This document shows positions 1 through 5,947 of a stretch of 7,347 bases of DNA, piece by piece (within the stretch, counting starts at the first letter, position 1; each line of letters starts with the position of its first letter). The stretch is from Pseudobdellovibrio sp. (GTDB lineage: Bacteria; Bdellovibrionota; Bdellovibrionia; Bdellovibrionales; Bdellovibrionaceae), in assembly GCA_025449725.1 (NCBI GenBank), contig JANWIU010000158.1, positions 1 through 7,347 of the forward strand. Direction: 5' to 3'. The translations under genes and the position numbers were made by a program. The notes beneath the pieces are model-generated. The model was not told where the DNA came from. It saw only the letters and a program-made list of their open reading frames with translations, and ran no database searches.

Positions 1-662
1 AATGCTAAAAATTGTGTTAGATCTGATAAATAGAGTTTGTAAATGGACCAACGGGTGGCGCCAAGCAAGTTATAAACTTCAATCTCTGATTTGGTATCAT
101 CAATATAAACCCGGATCATCAGGCTTATCAGGTAGCTGACAAGTAATGTTGTTACCAAAAAGACTACAAGTCCTGCAGAACGCAAAAAGCGGTCGATCTT
201 TTCAAATTTTTGCAGCCAGGTAGCGCTGTAAGAAAATTCTTCTATTGCCGCTTCGTCTTTTAAATCTAAAGCCAGTTGTTGAAAAGAAAGTTGCCTGTCT
301 GAAAGATTAAGCTCCGGCTGTAAATCCACTTCTAAAGTTTCAGGCACCAAATCCAGCATTTCGTCATTTGTCAGAAGAGAGTTCGCATATTCTTTTAATG
401 ATTTTTGAAATGATTCACCGGCTTCTTTTCGGTCTACGAGCGTGACTGATTTTACGTTTGTCATGGATTCTATTTTTTTAACCAGATCATTGCGTTGCTG
501 CTCAAGTGTTTCGGTTTTTAAAAAAACCAGCATTTTGTTCGCATTATTCCAGGCACCAAGTGCTATTAACGAATTTTTATAAACCAGAAATCCGCTGATA
601 AGAATCAAAATACTTAAGCAAGTAATGAAAAACAAAGCGACCTTCAGTGAATTTACTTTCAT
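1..662 (-). CDS. ftsX: Cell division ABC transporter permease FtsX (partial, C-terminus off the left edge)
   Basis: FtsX is the membrane partner of FtsE; in the divisome the pair transmits ATP hydrolysis to periplasmic peptidoglycan hydrolases. The 220 visible residues, translated by hand, show a short cytoplasmic N-terminus and a first membrane helix at about residues 8-28. A periplasmic domain follows at about 40-155, including the FtsX-typical stretch around residues 60-80 (NVKSVTLVDRKEA). A second membrane helix lies at about 163-185, and then comes the conserved cytoplasmic motif EIEVYNLLGATRWSIY (193-208), matching the E-I-x-x-x-x-L-x-G-A-T signature of the family. The last two membrane helices are missing because the window ends. 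The ATG at 662-660 overlaps the ftsE stop as ATGA, and GAGGGG lies just upstream, so translation is probably coupled to ftsE. The N-terminus lacks the long cytosolic extension of E. coli FtsX, which is common outside gammaproteobacteria. Confidence 0.93.
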   Translation of the reverse strand, partial: MKVNSLKVALFFITCLSILILISGFLVYKNSLIALGAWNNANKMLVFLKTETLEQQRNDLVKKIESMTNVKSVTLVDRKEAGESFQKSLKEYANSLLTNDEMLDLVPETLEVDLQPELNLSDRQLSFQQLALDLKDEAAIEEFSYSATWLQKFEKIDRFLRSAGLVVFLVTTLLVSYLISLMIRVYIDDTKSEIEVYNLLGATRWSIYKLYLSDLTQFLA

Positions 663-1321
663 GGCCCCTCCTCACTGACTTGGCCACGATTAATTCTTAA
701 AACCCGGCTGTCGAAAGTTTTAAGAAGGCGTTCGTCGTGCGTCGCTATTAAAAAGGTGATGCCTTGTTTTGAAAAATCTTTAAAAAGATTCATAATTGAC
801 TGGCTTAATTCCGAATCCAGATTCCCGGTGGGCTCATCTGCGATTACGATTTTAGGAGAATGGACTAACGCTCTTGCAATGGCGACTCGCTGTTGTTCAC
901 CACCAGAAAGAAAGTCAGGAAACTGATCGCGGTACTCGTTTAGACCGACGCGCTCAATGATTTCAGCTGTTTTTTTTGCTCGCTCTTCTTTTGAAAGTCC
1001 GCGGATGATTAAAGGCAGTTCAATATTTTCAAAAACTGTTTTGTTTTTCAGTAATTTGTAATTTTGCAAAACCATCCCGATTTCGCGTCGTAAAAAAGGA
1101 ATTTGTCCTTTTTTGAGAGAGCTGAGATTGTGACCCAAAACATTTATCTCTCCGGTATTTTTACTTTCATAAGCCGTAATGAGTTTGAACAGAGTGGTTT
1201 TACCGGCGCCACTGGGGCCCACCACAAATACAAAATCACCTTCGTTAACAAGAAAGCTGACATCCCGAAGACAAGGAACATTCGCCAAATAGGCCTTATA
1301 GACGTGCTTAAATTCGATCAC
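659..1321 (-). CDS. ftsE: Cell division ATP-binding protein FtsE
   Basis: This is the 220-aa ATPase subunit of the FtsEX complex, acting on the cytoplasmic face of the division site. All ABC motifs are intact: Walker A GPSGAGKTT (35-43), Q-loop glutamine Q86 in GMVLQNY, signature LSGGEQQRV (138-146), Walker B IVIADEP with catalytic E163 followed by TGNLD (165-169), and H-loop H195. Length and the opening MIEFKHVYKAY fit FtsE closely. A LolD- or MacB-like ATPase has similar motifs, but the adjacent FtsX permease settles the identity. The start is GTG at 1321-1319. An in-frame TAA lies 24 nt upstream, no better start exists between them, and no clear Shine-Dalgarno is visible. It lies 36 nt downstream of a small gene on the same strand and overlaps ftsX by 4 nt, so the three probably form one transcript. 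Confidence 0.95.
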   Translation of the reverse strand: MIEFKHVYKAYLANVPCLRDVSFLVNEGDFVFVVGPSGAGKTTLFKLITAYESKNTGEINVLGHNLSSLKKGQIPFLRREIGMVLQNYKLLKNKTVFENIELPLIIRGLSKEERAKKTAEIIERVGLNEYRDQFPDFLSGGEQQRVAIARALVHSPKIVIADEPTGNLDSELSQSIMNLFKDFSKQGITFLIATHDERLLKTFDSRVLRINRGQVSEEGP

Positions 1322-1357
1322 AGTTAATTGTTCAATGAATTTCAGTTAAAAAGTAGG

Positions 1358-1612
1358 CTAGATTTCTTTTCGGGACCATTCGATAACGGTGTGGTGAAGT
1401 GCTACAACGGCTCTTTTTCTTTGGGTTTCTAATTCAAAATCTTCGATCTTGTCGTAAGATATTTTAAAAGTTTTAAAAACACTTCCGTTTTTAAAGACCC
1501 GGCTGATGATGGTCCGCTTTTCTGGTCCCCAATCTTCGGTTTGCACATGAATATTGTGGCCGTTGATGAACAAATCAGAATTTTCGCCTTTGACAATTTT
1601 CACAGTTTTCAA
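1358..1612 (-). CDS. Small conserved-looking protein of unknown function, first gene of the ftsEX transcript
   Basis: I do not recognise a named family. The product of up to 84 aa is soluble-looking, with no signal peptide or membrane segment. It alternates hydrophobic residues in a pattern suggesting a small beta-rich fold: a core INGHNIHVQTEDWG (17-30), then ISRVFKNGSVFKTFKISY (36-53) and a charged C-terminal tail. From memory, similar 'HVQTED...G...VFKNG' segments occur in hypothetical proteins of myxobacteria and relatives, but I cannot verify this. The start is uncertain. The longest frame opens with TTG at 1612-1610, just after an in-frame TAA, without a Shine-Dalgarno. GTG at 1603-1601 is another option. 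TTG at 1573-1571 has AAAGGCG about 11 nt upstream and would begin right at the core. The gene lies 36 nt before ftsE on the same strand, so it is probably cotranscribed with it. A function in division is only guilt by association. Confidence 0.7.
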   Translation of the reverse strand: MKTVKIVKGENSDLFINGHNIHVQTEDWGPEKRTIISRVFKNGSVFKTFKISYDKIEDFELETQRKRAVVALHHTVIEWSRKEI

Positions 1613-1727
1613 ACTACGTTAAGAGTTGGTAATCACAATTCTTTTTGCAAGGCGGCACGACTTTCGTATTGAGCTTGCTTGATAGCCGCTCATGAGTTGC
1701 AATTTAACTAACTAAAAAGGAGTTTCA
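1613..1727. promoter_or_regulatory. Divergent intergenic region between the ftsEX transcript and mscL
   Basis: This 115-bp gap separates two outward-pointing transcription units, so promoters for both are expected here. On the plus strand the best candidate is TTGCTT (1675-1680), a 17-nt spacer, then TGCAAT (1698-1703), which is only a moderate sigma-70 match. It is followed by a clear AAGGAG at 1717-1722, five nt before the mscL ATG. On the minus strand I see no convincing -35/-10 pair ahead of the small gene. No strong inverted repeat or operator is visible. Confidence 0.35.
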
Positions 1728-2072
1728 ATGATTGGTGAATTTAGAAAATTTATTGCGCAAGGTAATGTTTTGGATCTCGCAGTGGGTATCATTATCGGTG
1801 GCGCATTTGGAAAGATCGTGAATTCCTTGGTGAACGATATCATTATGCCGCTTGTAGGGTTGGCGCTTAGAGGAGTCAACGTGGCCGGCCAGTTCATCGC
1901 ACTGGATGGCAACAGCTACACGACACTTGAAGATGCCAAAAAAGCCGGTACCGGCGTATTAGCTTACGGCAGCTTTTTACAAAGCTCGCTTGATTTTGTA
2001 ATTATCGCATTTGTTCTGTTTATGATCATTAAGCAAGCTAATCGGTTTAAACCTAAGACGGCTGCTGCCTAG
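1728..2072 (+). CDS. mscL: Large-conductance mechanosensitive channel MscL, short C-terminus
   Basis: MscL is a homopentameric inner-membrane valve that opens under high membrane tension and releases solutes during hypo-osmotic shock. The 114-aa product carries the family hallmark: N-terminal amphipathic helix (EFRKFIAQGNV, 4-14), then TM1 with DLAVGIIIGGAFGKIVNSLVND (16-37). G20 aligns with E. coli G22, a gating-constriction residue. A periplasmic loop follows at about 47-78, and then TM2 at about 80-104 (SLDFVIIAFVLFMIIKQANR). The ATG at 1728 has AAGGAG five nt upstream. Against E. coli MscL (136 aa), the protein stops just after TM2 with FKPKTAAA and lacks the charged linker and C-terminal helix bundle. 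The next bases in other frames do not encode that helix, so I read this as a natural short form, not a frameshift. It appears monocistronic, with a hairpin downstream. Confidence 0.95.
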   Translation: MIGEFRKFIAQGNVLDLAVGIIIGGAFGKIVNSLVNDIIMPLVGLALRGVNVAGQFIALDGNSYTTLEDAKKAGTGVLAYGSFLQSSLDFVIIAFVLFMIIKQANRFKPKTAAA

Positions 2073-2091
2073 TATTCGCCTCTGAATCTAG

Positions 2092-2117
2092 TCGATGGTC
2101 GGATTTCCGGCCATCGA
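2092..2117 (+). terminator. Strong hairpin after mscL, probable terminator
   Basis: The arms TCGATGGTCGG (2092-2102) and CCGGCCATCGA (2107-2117) pair over 11 positions with one U-G wobble around a 4-nt loop ATTT. It sits 19 nt after the mscL stop. The bases after it (GTTCTCCCG) are not a clear U-tract, so it may be an inefficient terminator or an mRNA-stabilising 3' hairpin. Confidence 0.5.
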
Positions 2118-2187
2118 GTTCTCCCGTAATATGTATTAGTAATGTCTCATTGTGAGATGAAGCCTATTATCAGGATCAGCAATTGCT

Positions 2188-2193
2188 TATAAT
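2188..2193 (+). promoter_or_regulatory. Consensus -10 box for the exported coiled-coil protein gene
   Basis: A perfect TATAAT lies 22 nt before the preferred ATG at 2216. A start site near 2200 would leave a leader of about 16 nt holding AGGA (2201-2204) and GGGGG (2207-2211). The -35 region at the usual spacing reads TATTAT or ATTATC, a poor match, so either an activator or only modest expression is implied. Because the hairpin after mscL lies between the genes, an independent promoter here is plausible. Confidence 0.45.
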
Positions 2194-2215
2194 GATAAGT
2201 AGGATCGGGGGTTTA

Positions 2216-3709
2216 ATGAAATTGTTTTCATCTTTAAAAACTTTGACAGTTGTATCACTGATTCTAACGGGTGTCTCAAGTTGGGGCCAAACCAGAAGCT
2301 CAAGCTATTCTGATTGTTTGGGCCGCTGTGCTACCACTTACCCTGTCGTTGCGGTTGGTTCCACACCCAATGCTTCCGGAACTTCAACAGCAGTTTTAGA
2401 TAGTAATGCTCCCGGCAGGGAAATCTGTAGAGCACGATGTGATGCGGACCGATCGGACGCGCAACAAAATCAACAAGAATGTTCCTCGCTATACCAGCGA
2501 TACAACGATGCCAGCAGCCGTGCCGGTGCGCAGTGTTCGAAGGAAGGTCTCGGTAACATGGGATCGTGCTCACAGCAGATTTCACAATGCAGTGGCATGT
2601 TTAACTTAGGCGGCCCATTAGGTGATGACCCTACCGGCGGATTAACAAACGTTTTGGGTGCTCTTATGATGACCCAATCCGGTGGCCAAGGCAGCGGTTG
2701 TGTTGATCAGTCCGATAACAGTGTTGAACAACAGAAGAACAGTATCGACAGACAAATTTTTGATATGAAACAACAGATCAATAAATCTGTTGGAGAAAAA
2801 GCAAAAAAACGCGGTGAAATTTCTAAAAAGAACGCTGAAATAGAAAAAGAAAAAATCAAAGCGCAGCAAGAAGCCGACAAAATTAAAGTACAAAACCAAA
2901 AAGATCTGGCTCAGAAGAAGGCCGCTATTGATAAGTTGGTATTAGAACTGAAAGCTAAACAGTTTGGCCGCTTAATGGAAATCAACAAAACCGGGCGCGA
3001 GCTGGCGAACTCCCAGTTTAAGATTCAGCAGTTCATGATTCAATTTGCCGACAAACAGGTTCAAACAAAATGCGGAAGTGATGCAGAAGCAATGGCGCAA
3101 GCTAAGCGTACAGGTGCCGTACCGAAAGGCGCTCCTGCCGGTACGAAGCCTGCTTCTCGTAAGCTGACTAAAAAAGATCAGCAGGAAATCGATCTGGCTT
3201 ACCAAACCTGCTTACAGGTGGCCGCTCTCAGTAAAAGGGCAGAGCTTAAAAAAATTCAGGATGAACAGGCTACGGCCCGCGACAAGATTGCGACTCTTCA
3301 GGAGTCTAATAAGCAAGACGCCGAGGCTATCGAAGCTCAGAAGATAGAATTTGAAGAAGCTAAGAAGATTGCTATGCAAGAAGATAAGAATGCCGATGAC
3401 ATTAAGTTGAGAACTGACACGGCATTAGATAAGTCGTTAGCTGAATTTAAAACACAGATCGATGAAGAGATTCGCGGTATCGAACAGGAAAATCAGGGCC
3501 GCTTAGAACAGATTCAGACTCTTTTACTTCAAAAGCAAAATGTGAAGCCGAAGTATTCTTCTTTACCTGGATTATTCGAAGACCGTCAGCGTGCTTCAAC
3601 GGCGTTTCAAACACGGTGTTGTAATCAGAGAGATAGAAGCGCTAACGATAGAAACTGCGGAACTGTGAGTGATGACACCGGGTACGGGGACTCAGGCACC
3701 GGAATTTAA
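2216..3709 (+). CDS. Exported cysteine-rich coiled-coil protein of unknown function
   Basis: I do not recognise a family. The protein of 497 aa opens with a Sec-type signal peptide (MKLFSSLKTLTVVSLILTG, cleavage likely near residue 24 at SSWG/QT), so it should be periplasmic or secreted. Residues 34-162 are a Cys-rich head with two CX3C pairs (C34/C38, C71/C75) and C89, C107, C118, C125 and C162. Two long charged Lys/Glu/Gln-rich helices follow at about 170-285 and 317-442, predicted coiled coils by composition and periodicity. They are separated by a Pro/Gly/Ala hinge (299-316) flanked by C286 and C332. The C-terminal tail holds C468, C469 and C481 and ends Gly/Asp-rich. That makes 14 cysteines. 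I chose ATG 2216 over the in-frame TTG at 2183, because the TTG overlaps the TATAAT box and the ATG gives a clean signal peptide. It is a single-gene unit with its own promoter and terminator. A structural or envelope-bridging role is a guess. Confidence 0.85.
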   Translation: MKLFSSLKTLTVVSLILTGVSSWGQTRSSSYSDCLGRCATTYPVVAVGSTPNASGTSTAVLDSNAPGREICRARCDADRSDAQQNQQECSSLYQRYNDASSRAGAQCSKEGLGNMGSCSQQISQCSGMFNLGGPLGDDPTGGLTNVLGALMMTQSGGQGSGCVDQSDNSVEQQKNSIDRQIFDMKQQINKSVGEKAKKRGEISKKNAEIEKEKIKAQQEADKIKVQNQKDLAQKKAAIDKLVLELKAKQFGRLMEINKTGRELANSQFKIQQFMIQFADKQVQTKCGSDAEAMAQAKRTGAVPKGAPAGTKPASRKLTKKDQQEIDLAYQTCLQVAALSKRAELKKIQDEQATARDKIATLQESNKQDAEAIEAQKIEFEEAKKIAMQEDKNADDIKLRTDTALDKSLAEFKTQIDEEIRGIEQENQGRLEQIQTLLLQKQNVKPKYSSLPGLFEDRQRASTAFQTRCCNQRDRSANDRNCGTVSDDTGYGDSGTGI

Positions 3710-3730
3710 CTTAAACGAAAATTAGAAAAT

Positions 3731-3763
3731 AAAAAAAGGCAGGACAAAATCCTGCCTTTTTTT
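3731..3763. terminator. Bidirectional intrinsic terminator
   Basis: The perfect inverted repeat AAAAAAAGGCAGGA (3731-3744) and TCCTGCCTTTTTTT (3750-3763) surrounds a CAAAA loop. GC-rich stems with a U7 run on the plus strand, and equally on the minus strand, make it work for both the coiled-coil gene (stop 3709) and the convergent PilZ-like gene (stop 3795). Confidence 0.93.
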
Positions 3764-3794
3764 ATTGGAAGAAAGCGAATTGAAAAAAATCTAT

Positions 3795-4172
3795 CTAGCC
3801 GGTAGGAAGTAAATCCATCAGGCACTCACGCCAGTATTCAGGTGCATCCACCGTATAATCTATCGCGATCATGAATCCGTCTTTACCAACAAACTTTGTG
3901 CGGGCGACAACGCCACCAATCTCTAGATTCATTTCATGTATCTTAAAGTAGACCGATTTTCCAAGTAGCTGATCAATATTCAAATTTGATTTTAGCTCTT
4001 TGGAAACAAAGTCAGAGCGTTTTATTTTTATCAAAATCCCCGAAGCTGAAGCTTCGATAATTTGTCCGGCCTTGGCCAGCTTTTGCAGGCTCTCTTGTGA
4101 AGACAAAGAGCTGATTGTCAGCTTCACTAGGTCTTTGCGGGGGGCCTGGCGGTATTTTCTGTAGTTTCCCAT
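3795..4172 (-). CDS. PilZ-like domain protein, putative cyclic di-GMP binder
   Basis: PilZ domains bind cyclic di-GMP through RxxxR and (D/N)xSxxG motifs and adjust motility, polysaccharide export or enzyme activity. This 125-aa product has RQAPR at residues 8-12, matching RxxxR, and EASASG at 40-45, matching the second motif with Glu in place of Asp/Asn. The 27 residues between them are within the usual range. The remaining sequence (VYFKIHEMNLEIGGVVART, then GFMIAIDYT at 99-107) fits the strands of the PilZ barrel. It is a single-domain protein with no membrane segment, presumably cytosolic. The ATG at 4172 is preceded by GGAGGA (4183-4178) five nt upstream. It has a candidate sigma-28 promoter and lies 116 nt after the upstream operon. 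The family call rests on motif spacing only, and the Glu substitution leaves ligand binding unproven. Confidence 0.62.
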   Translation of the reverse strand: MGNYRKYRQAPRKDLVKLTISSLSSQESLQKLAKAGQIIEASASGILIKIKRSDFVSKELKSNLNIDQLLGKSVYFKIHEMNLEIGGVVARTKFVGKDGFMIAIDYTVDAPEYWRECLMDLLPTG

Positions 4173-4197
4173 CGCGTTCCTCCAATTGTTACATAAC

Positions 4198-4224
4198 TCA
4201 TCGGCCGACCTAGACTAAAGTTGA
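4198..4224 (-). promoter_or_regulatory. Candidate sigma-28 (FliA) flagellar-type promoter for the PilZ-like gene
   Basis: Read on the minus strand, TCAACTTT (4224-4217), exactly 11 nt, then GCCGATGA (4205-4198) matches the enterobacterial FliA consensus TAAAGTTT-N11-GCCGATAA at 6 of 8 and 7 of 8 positions. A start site near 4190 would give a leader of about 18 nt containing the GGAGGA Shine-Dalgarno, so the geometry fits. It lies in intergenic DNA and points at the gene. The consensus comes from other bacteria, and its validity here is inferred. Confidence 0.55.
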
Positions 4225-4288
4225 TAAGCCAAAATGATAATCGGAGAAAAATATTTTAAAAATGCGTTTTTTTAGTTTTGAATTTCTA

Positions 4289-4969
4289 TTAGCGAAAGTA
4301 TGTGCAAAAGAGTTCGTCACCCTCTAAGAAAAGAAAACCTTTATTCTGACTAAAGTCTAAAGTCTTTTTGCATTTCAGCCGAAAGCTGAAAACCTTGTTC
4401 TCAAAATGAGAATTCCACTCTGTCGCCGTGAAATCGGTTACTACTAAGTCAGGGAATTCATCCCCTAAAACACCGTGGCGGTCAGGCTTAACCGGCAAAG
4501 AACGCATATTATCCCGAAAGAACGAATGCGCCTTTAATCCGGCCTCTTTTACCACCCATAAGAACTCTGCGCGGGGACATTCATTCAGTTCTTTTTCTTC
4601 GCAGGTGCGCTTTAAAATGTCTACAGAGATTCGCTTTATTTGTTCCACGTCAAATCCGTGGTCAAAACGTGAGAAGGTAAAACCCCCCATTGATTTACAG
4701 TGTGAAACAGAAAAGCGGCCAATTGAGGAACGCGGAAGCCAATTTAAATCGTAAAGCATCGCCAACTGTTCACGTGAAAAATACGAAGTAAAATGTTGTT
4801 CCATCGCACTGCGGATCTGCACCCGGTGTTCAGGTAATGTTGAATTCCAGTTTTTATTTAGAATCATTCTGAACTCGGAATCGACCTGGCCTTGGATGTA
4901 ATGAATTTTTTCCAGCAAAGAGGCAGTTGAAAATTCAGGAGAATGCTTTACCGGGACTATCGACGTCAT
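4289..4969 (-). CDS. 4'-phosphopantetheinyl transferase, Sfp-type superfamily
   Basis: These enzymes move the phosphopantetheine arm of coenzyme A onto a serine of acyl or peptidyl carrier proteins, using Mg2+. The 226-aa product is the usual size for the Sfp type (Sfp is 224 aa). It shows SVSHC at 87-91 (H90), GFDVE at 105-109 (D107 and E109, the metal-binding pair) and WVVKEAGLK at 138-146 (K141, E142, K146), matching the W-x-x-K-E-x-x-x-K motif. Even the H90/D107/E109 numbering coincides with Sfp. Overall similarity outside the motifs looks low, so the carrier protein target is unknown: fatty acid ACP or a secondary pathway. The ATG overlaps the nadA stop as ATGA and has AAAGG eight nt upstream, so translation is probably coupled. 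It is the last gene of the ybaB-recR-mglA-nadA cluster. No synthase or carrier gene is in the window. Confidence 0.77.
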   Translation of the reverse strand: MTSIVPVKHSPEFSTASLLEKIHYIQGQVDSEFRMILNKNWNSTLPEHRVQIRSAMEQHFTSYFSREQLAMLYDLNWLPRSSIGRFSVSHCKSMGGFTFSRFDHGFDVEQIKRISVDILKRTCEEKELNECPRAEFLWVVKEAGLKAHSFFRDNMRSLPVKPDRHGVLGDEFPDLVVTDFTATEWNSHFENKVFSFRLKCKKTLDFSQNKGFLFLEGDELFCTYFR

Positions 4970-5940
4970 TGAACGAACCTTTCAGGCCATTCAACCTTTT
5001 CGCCGGAGGTTATCTTCATCATGCGCTCTAAAGACACTTTTGCTTTTTGTCGCAAAGTTTCGTCAAGTGTAATCGCCGGCTTAAAAGTCAGTAAAGACAT
5101 CTTAATTTTTTCAAGAGAATTCATCTTCATGTAGGGGCAATCGTTGCACATACAGTTTTCATCTACAACCGGTGCCTGTATCAGTTCCACATCAGGACGC
5201 AGCTTGTGCATTTGATGAAAAATACCGGTCTCAGTGGCAACAATAAATTTTTTAGCAGGATTAGTTTTAACTTCTTCCAATAACTTTGAAGTGGAACCGA
5301 TGACCGATGCATATTTTAAAACTGCATCATCACATTCCGGGTGAGCAATCACTACCGCATCCGGGTGTTGTTGAATCAGCTTTGCCAAGCGTTCGGCATT
5401 GAATAAAACGTGAACCTCACAGGCACCGCGCCAGAAGTGCATGGGGCGGCCTAACTTTTTGCTGAGCCATTTTCCTAAGTGCTGATCAGGGCCGAATAAA
5501 ATTTCGCGATCTTTAGGGATACTTTCTAAAATTTGCGCGGCATTGCTGGAAGTAATGATCACATCTGAAATAGATTTTACTTCCGCAGAGGAATTAATGT
5601 AGGTGACGGCTAAGGCTGATGGGTGTTCACGCCGCCACGCCAGGTAATCAGCGTAGGGCGAACTTTCTACCAATGAACAACCGGCATTGAGATCTGGCAC
5701 CAGCACAGTTTTTTCAGGATTCAGAATTTTCACGCTTTCAGCCATAAAGACCACACCGGCCAAAAGAATATTTTTCTGAGGAACCTGCTGACCGATTTTC
5801 GCTAAATAAAAACTATCACCGACGTAATCCGCGATATCCTGAATCGCACCTTCTTCATAGTAGTGCGCAAGGATAGCCACGTCCTTTTCTTTTTTCAGCT
5901 TTTGAATTTCTTCAATCAGTTTTTGATTATCCGCTGCCAT
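4966..5940 (-). CDS. nadA: Quinolinate synthase NadA
   Basis: NadA condenses iminoaspartate with dihydroxyacetone phosphate to quinolinate, the second step of de novo NAD synthesis from aspartate, in the cytosol and with a [4Fe-4S] cluster. The 324-aa sequence shows AILAHYYEEGAIQDIADYVGDS (22-43), VVFMAESVKILNP (63-75), DLNAGCSLVE (83-92), WRGACEVH (170-177), IAHPECDD (198-205) and NCMCNDCPYMKMN (262-274). Cluster ligands should be C88, C174 and C268, by analogy with E. coli C113, C200 and C297, whose spacings are nearly the same. Residues near the third ligand form CxCxxC, not the CxxCxxC of E. coli. Start ATG 5940 lies 7 nt after the mglA stop, with GGCGGAG inside the end of mglA as the likely ribosome site. 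nadB and nadC are not in the window. Confidence 0.96.
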   Translation of the reverse strand: MAADNQKLIEEIQKLKKEKDVAILAHYYEEGAIQDIADYVGDSFYLAKIGQQVPQKNILLAGVVFMAESVKILNPEKTVLVPDLNAGCSLVESSPYADYLAWRREHPSALAVTYINSSAEVKSISDVIITSSNAAQILESIPKDREILFGPDQHLGKWLSKKLGRPMHFWRGACEVHVLFNAERLAKLIQQHPDAVVIAHPECDDAVLKYASVIGSTSKLLEEVKTNPAKKFIVATETGIFHQMHKLRPDVELIQAPVVDENCMCNDCPYMKMNSLEKIKMSLLTFKPAITLDETLRQKAKVSLERMMKITSGEKVEWPERFVQ

Positions 5941-5947
5941 TGTTCTG

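Noticed and set aside
1103..1327. Plus-strand open frame of 74 codons
   Set aside because: It lies antisense to ftsE, whose motifs are intact; the translation has no family features and no ribosome site.
1712..1912. Minus-strand open frame of 66 codons opposite mscL
   Set aside because: It is fully antisense to the conserved MscL TM1 region and has no start signals.
2183..2215. TTG start adding 11 residues to the coiled-coil protein
   Set aside because: It overlaps the TATAAT box, lacks a Shine-Dalgarno and would put extra residues before a good signal peptide.
2331..3205. Several open frames of 67-85 codons on both strands inside the coiled-coil gene
   Set aside because: They are shadows of a long coding frame with signal peptide and coherent coiled-coil periodicity. 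The Phe- and Leu-rich minus frames are just complements of Lys/Glu codons.
4235..4285. AT-rich run after the transferase gene as an intrinsic terminator
   Set aside because: It has T- and A-runs that can pair weakly, but no GC stem; readthrough toward the PilZ-like gene cannot be excluded.
4428..4754. Plus-strand open frame of 108 codons
   Set aside because: It is antisense to the phosphopantetheinyl transferase, which has its catalytic motifs in place, and its own translation is not protein-like.
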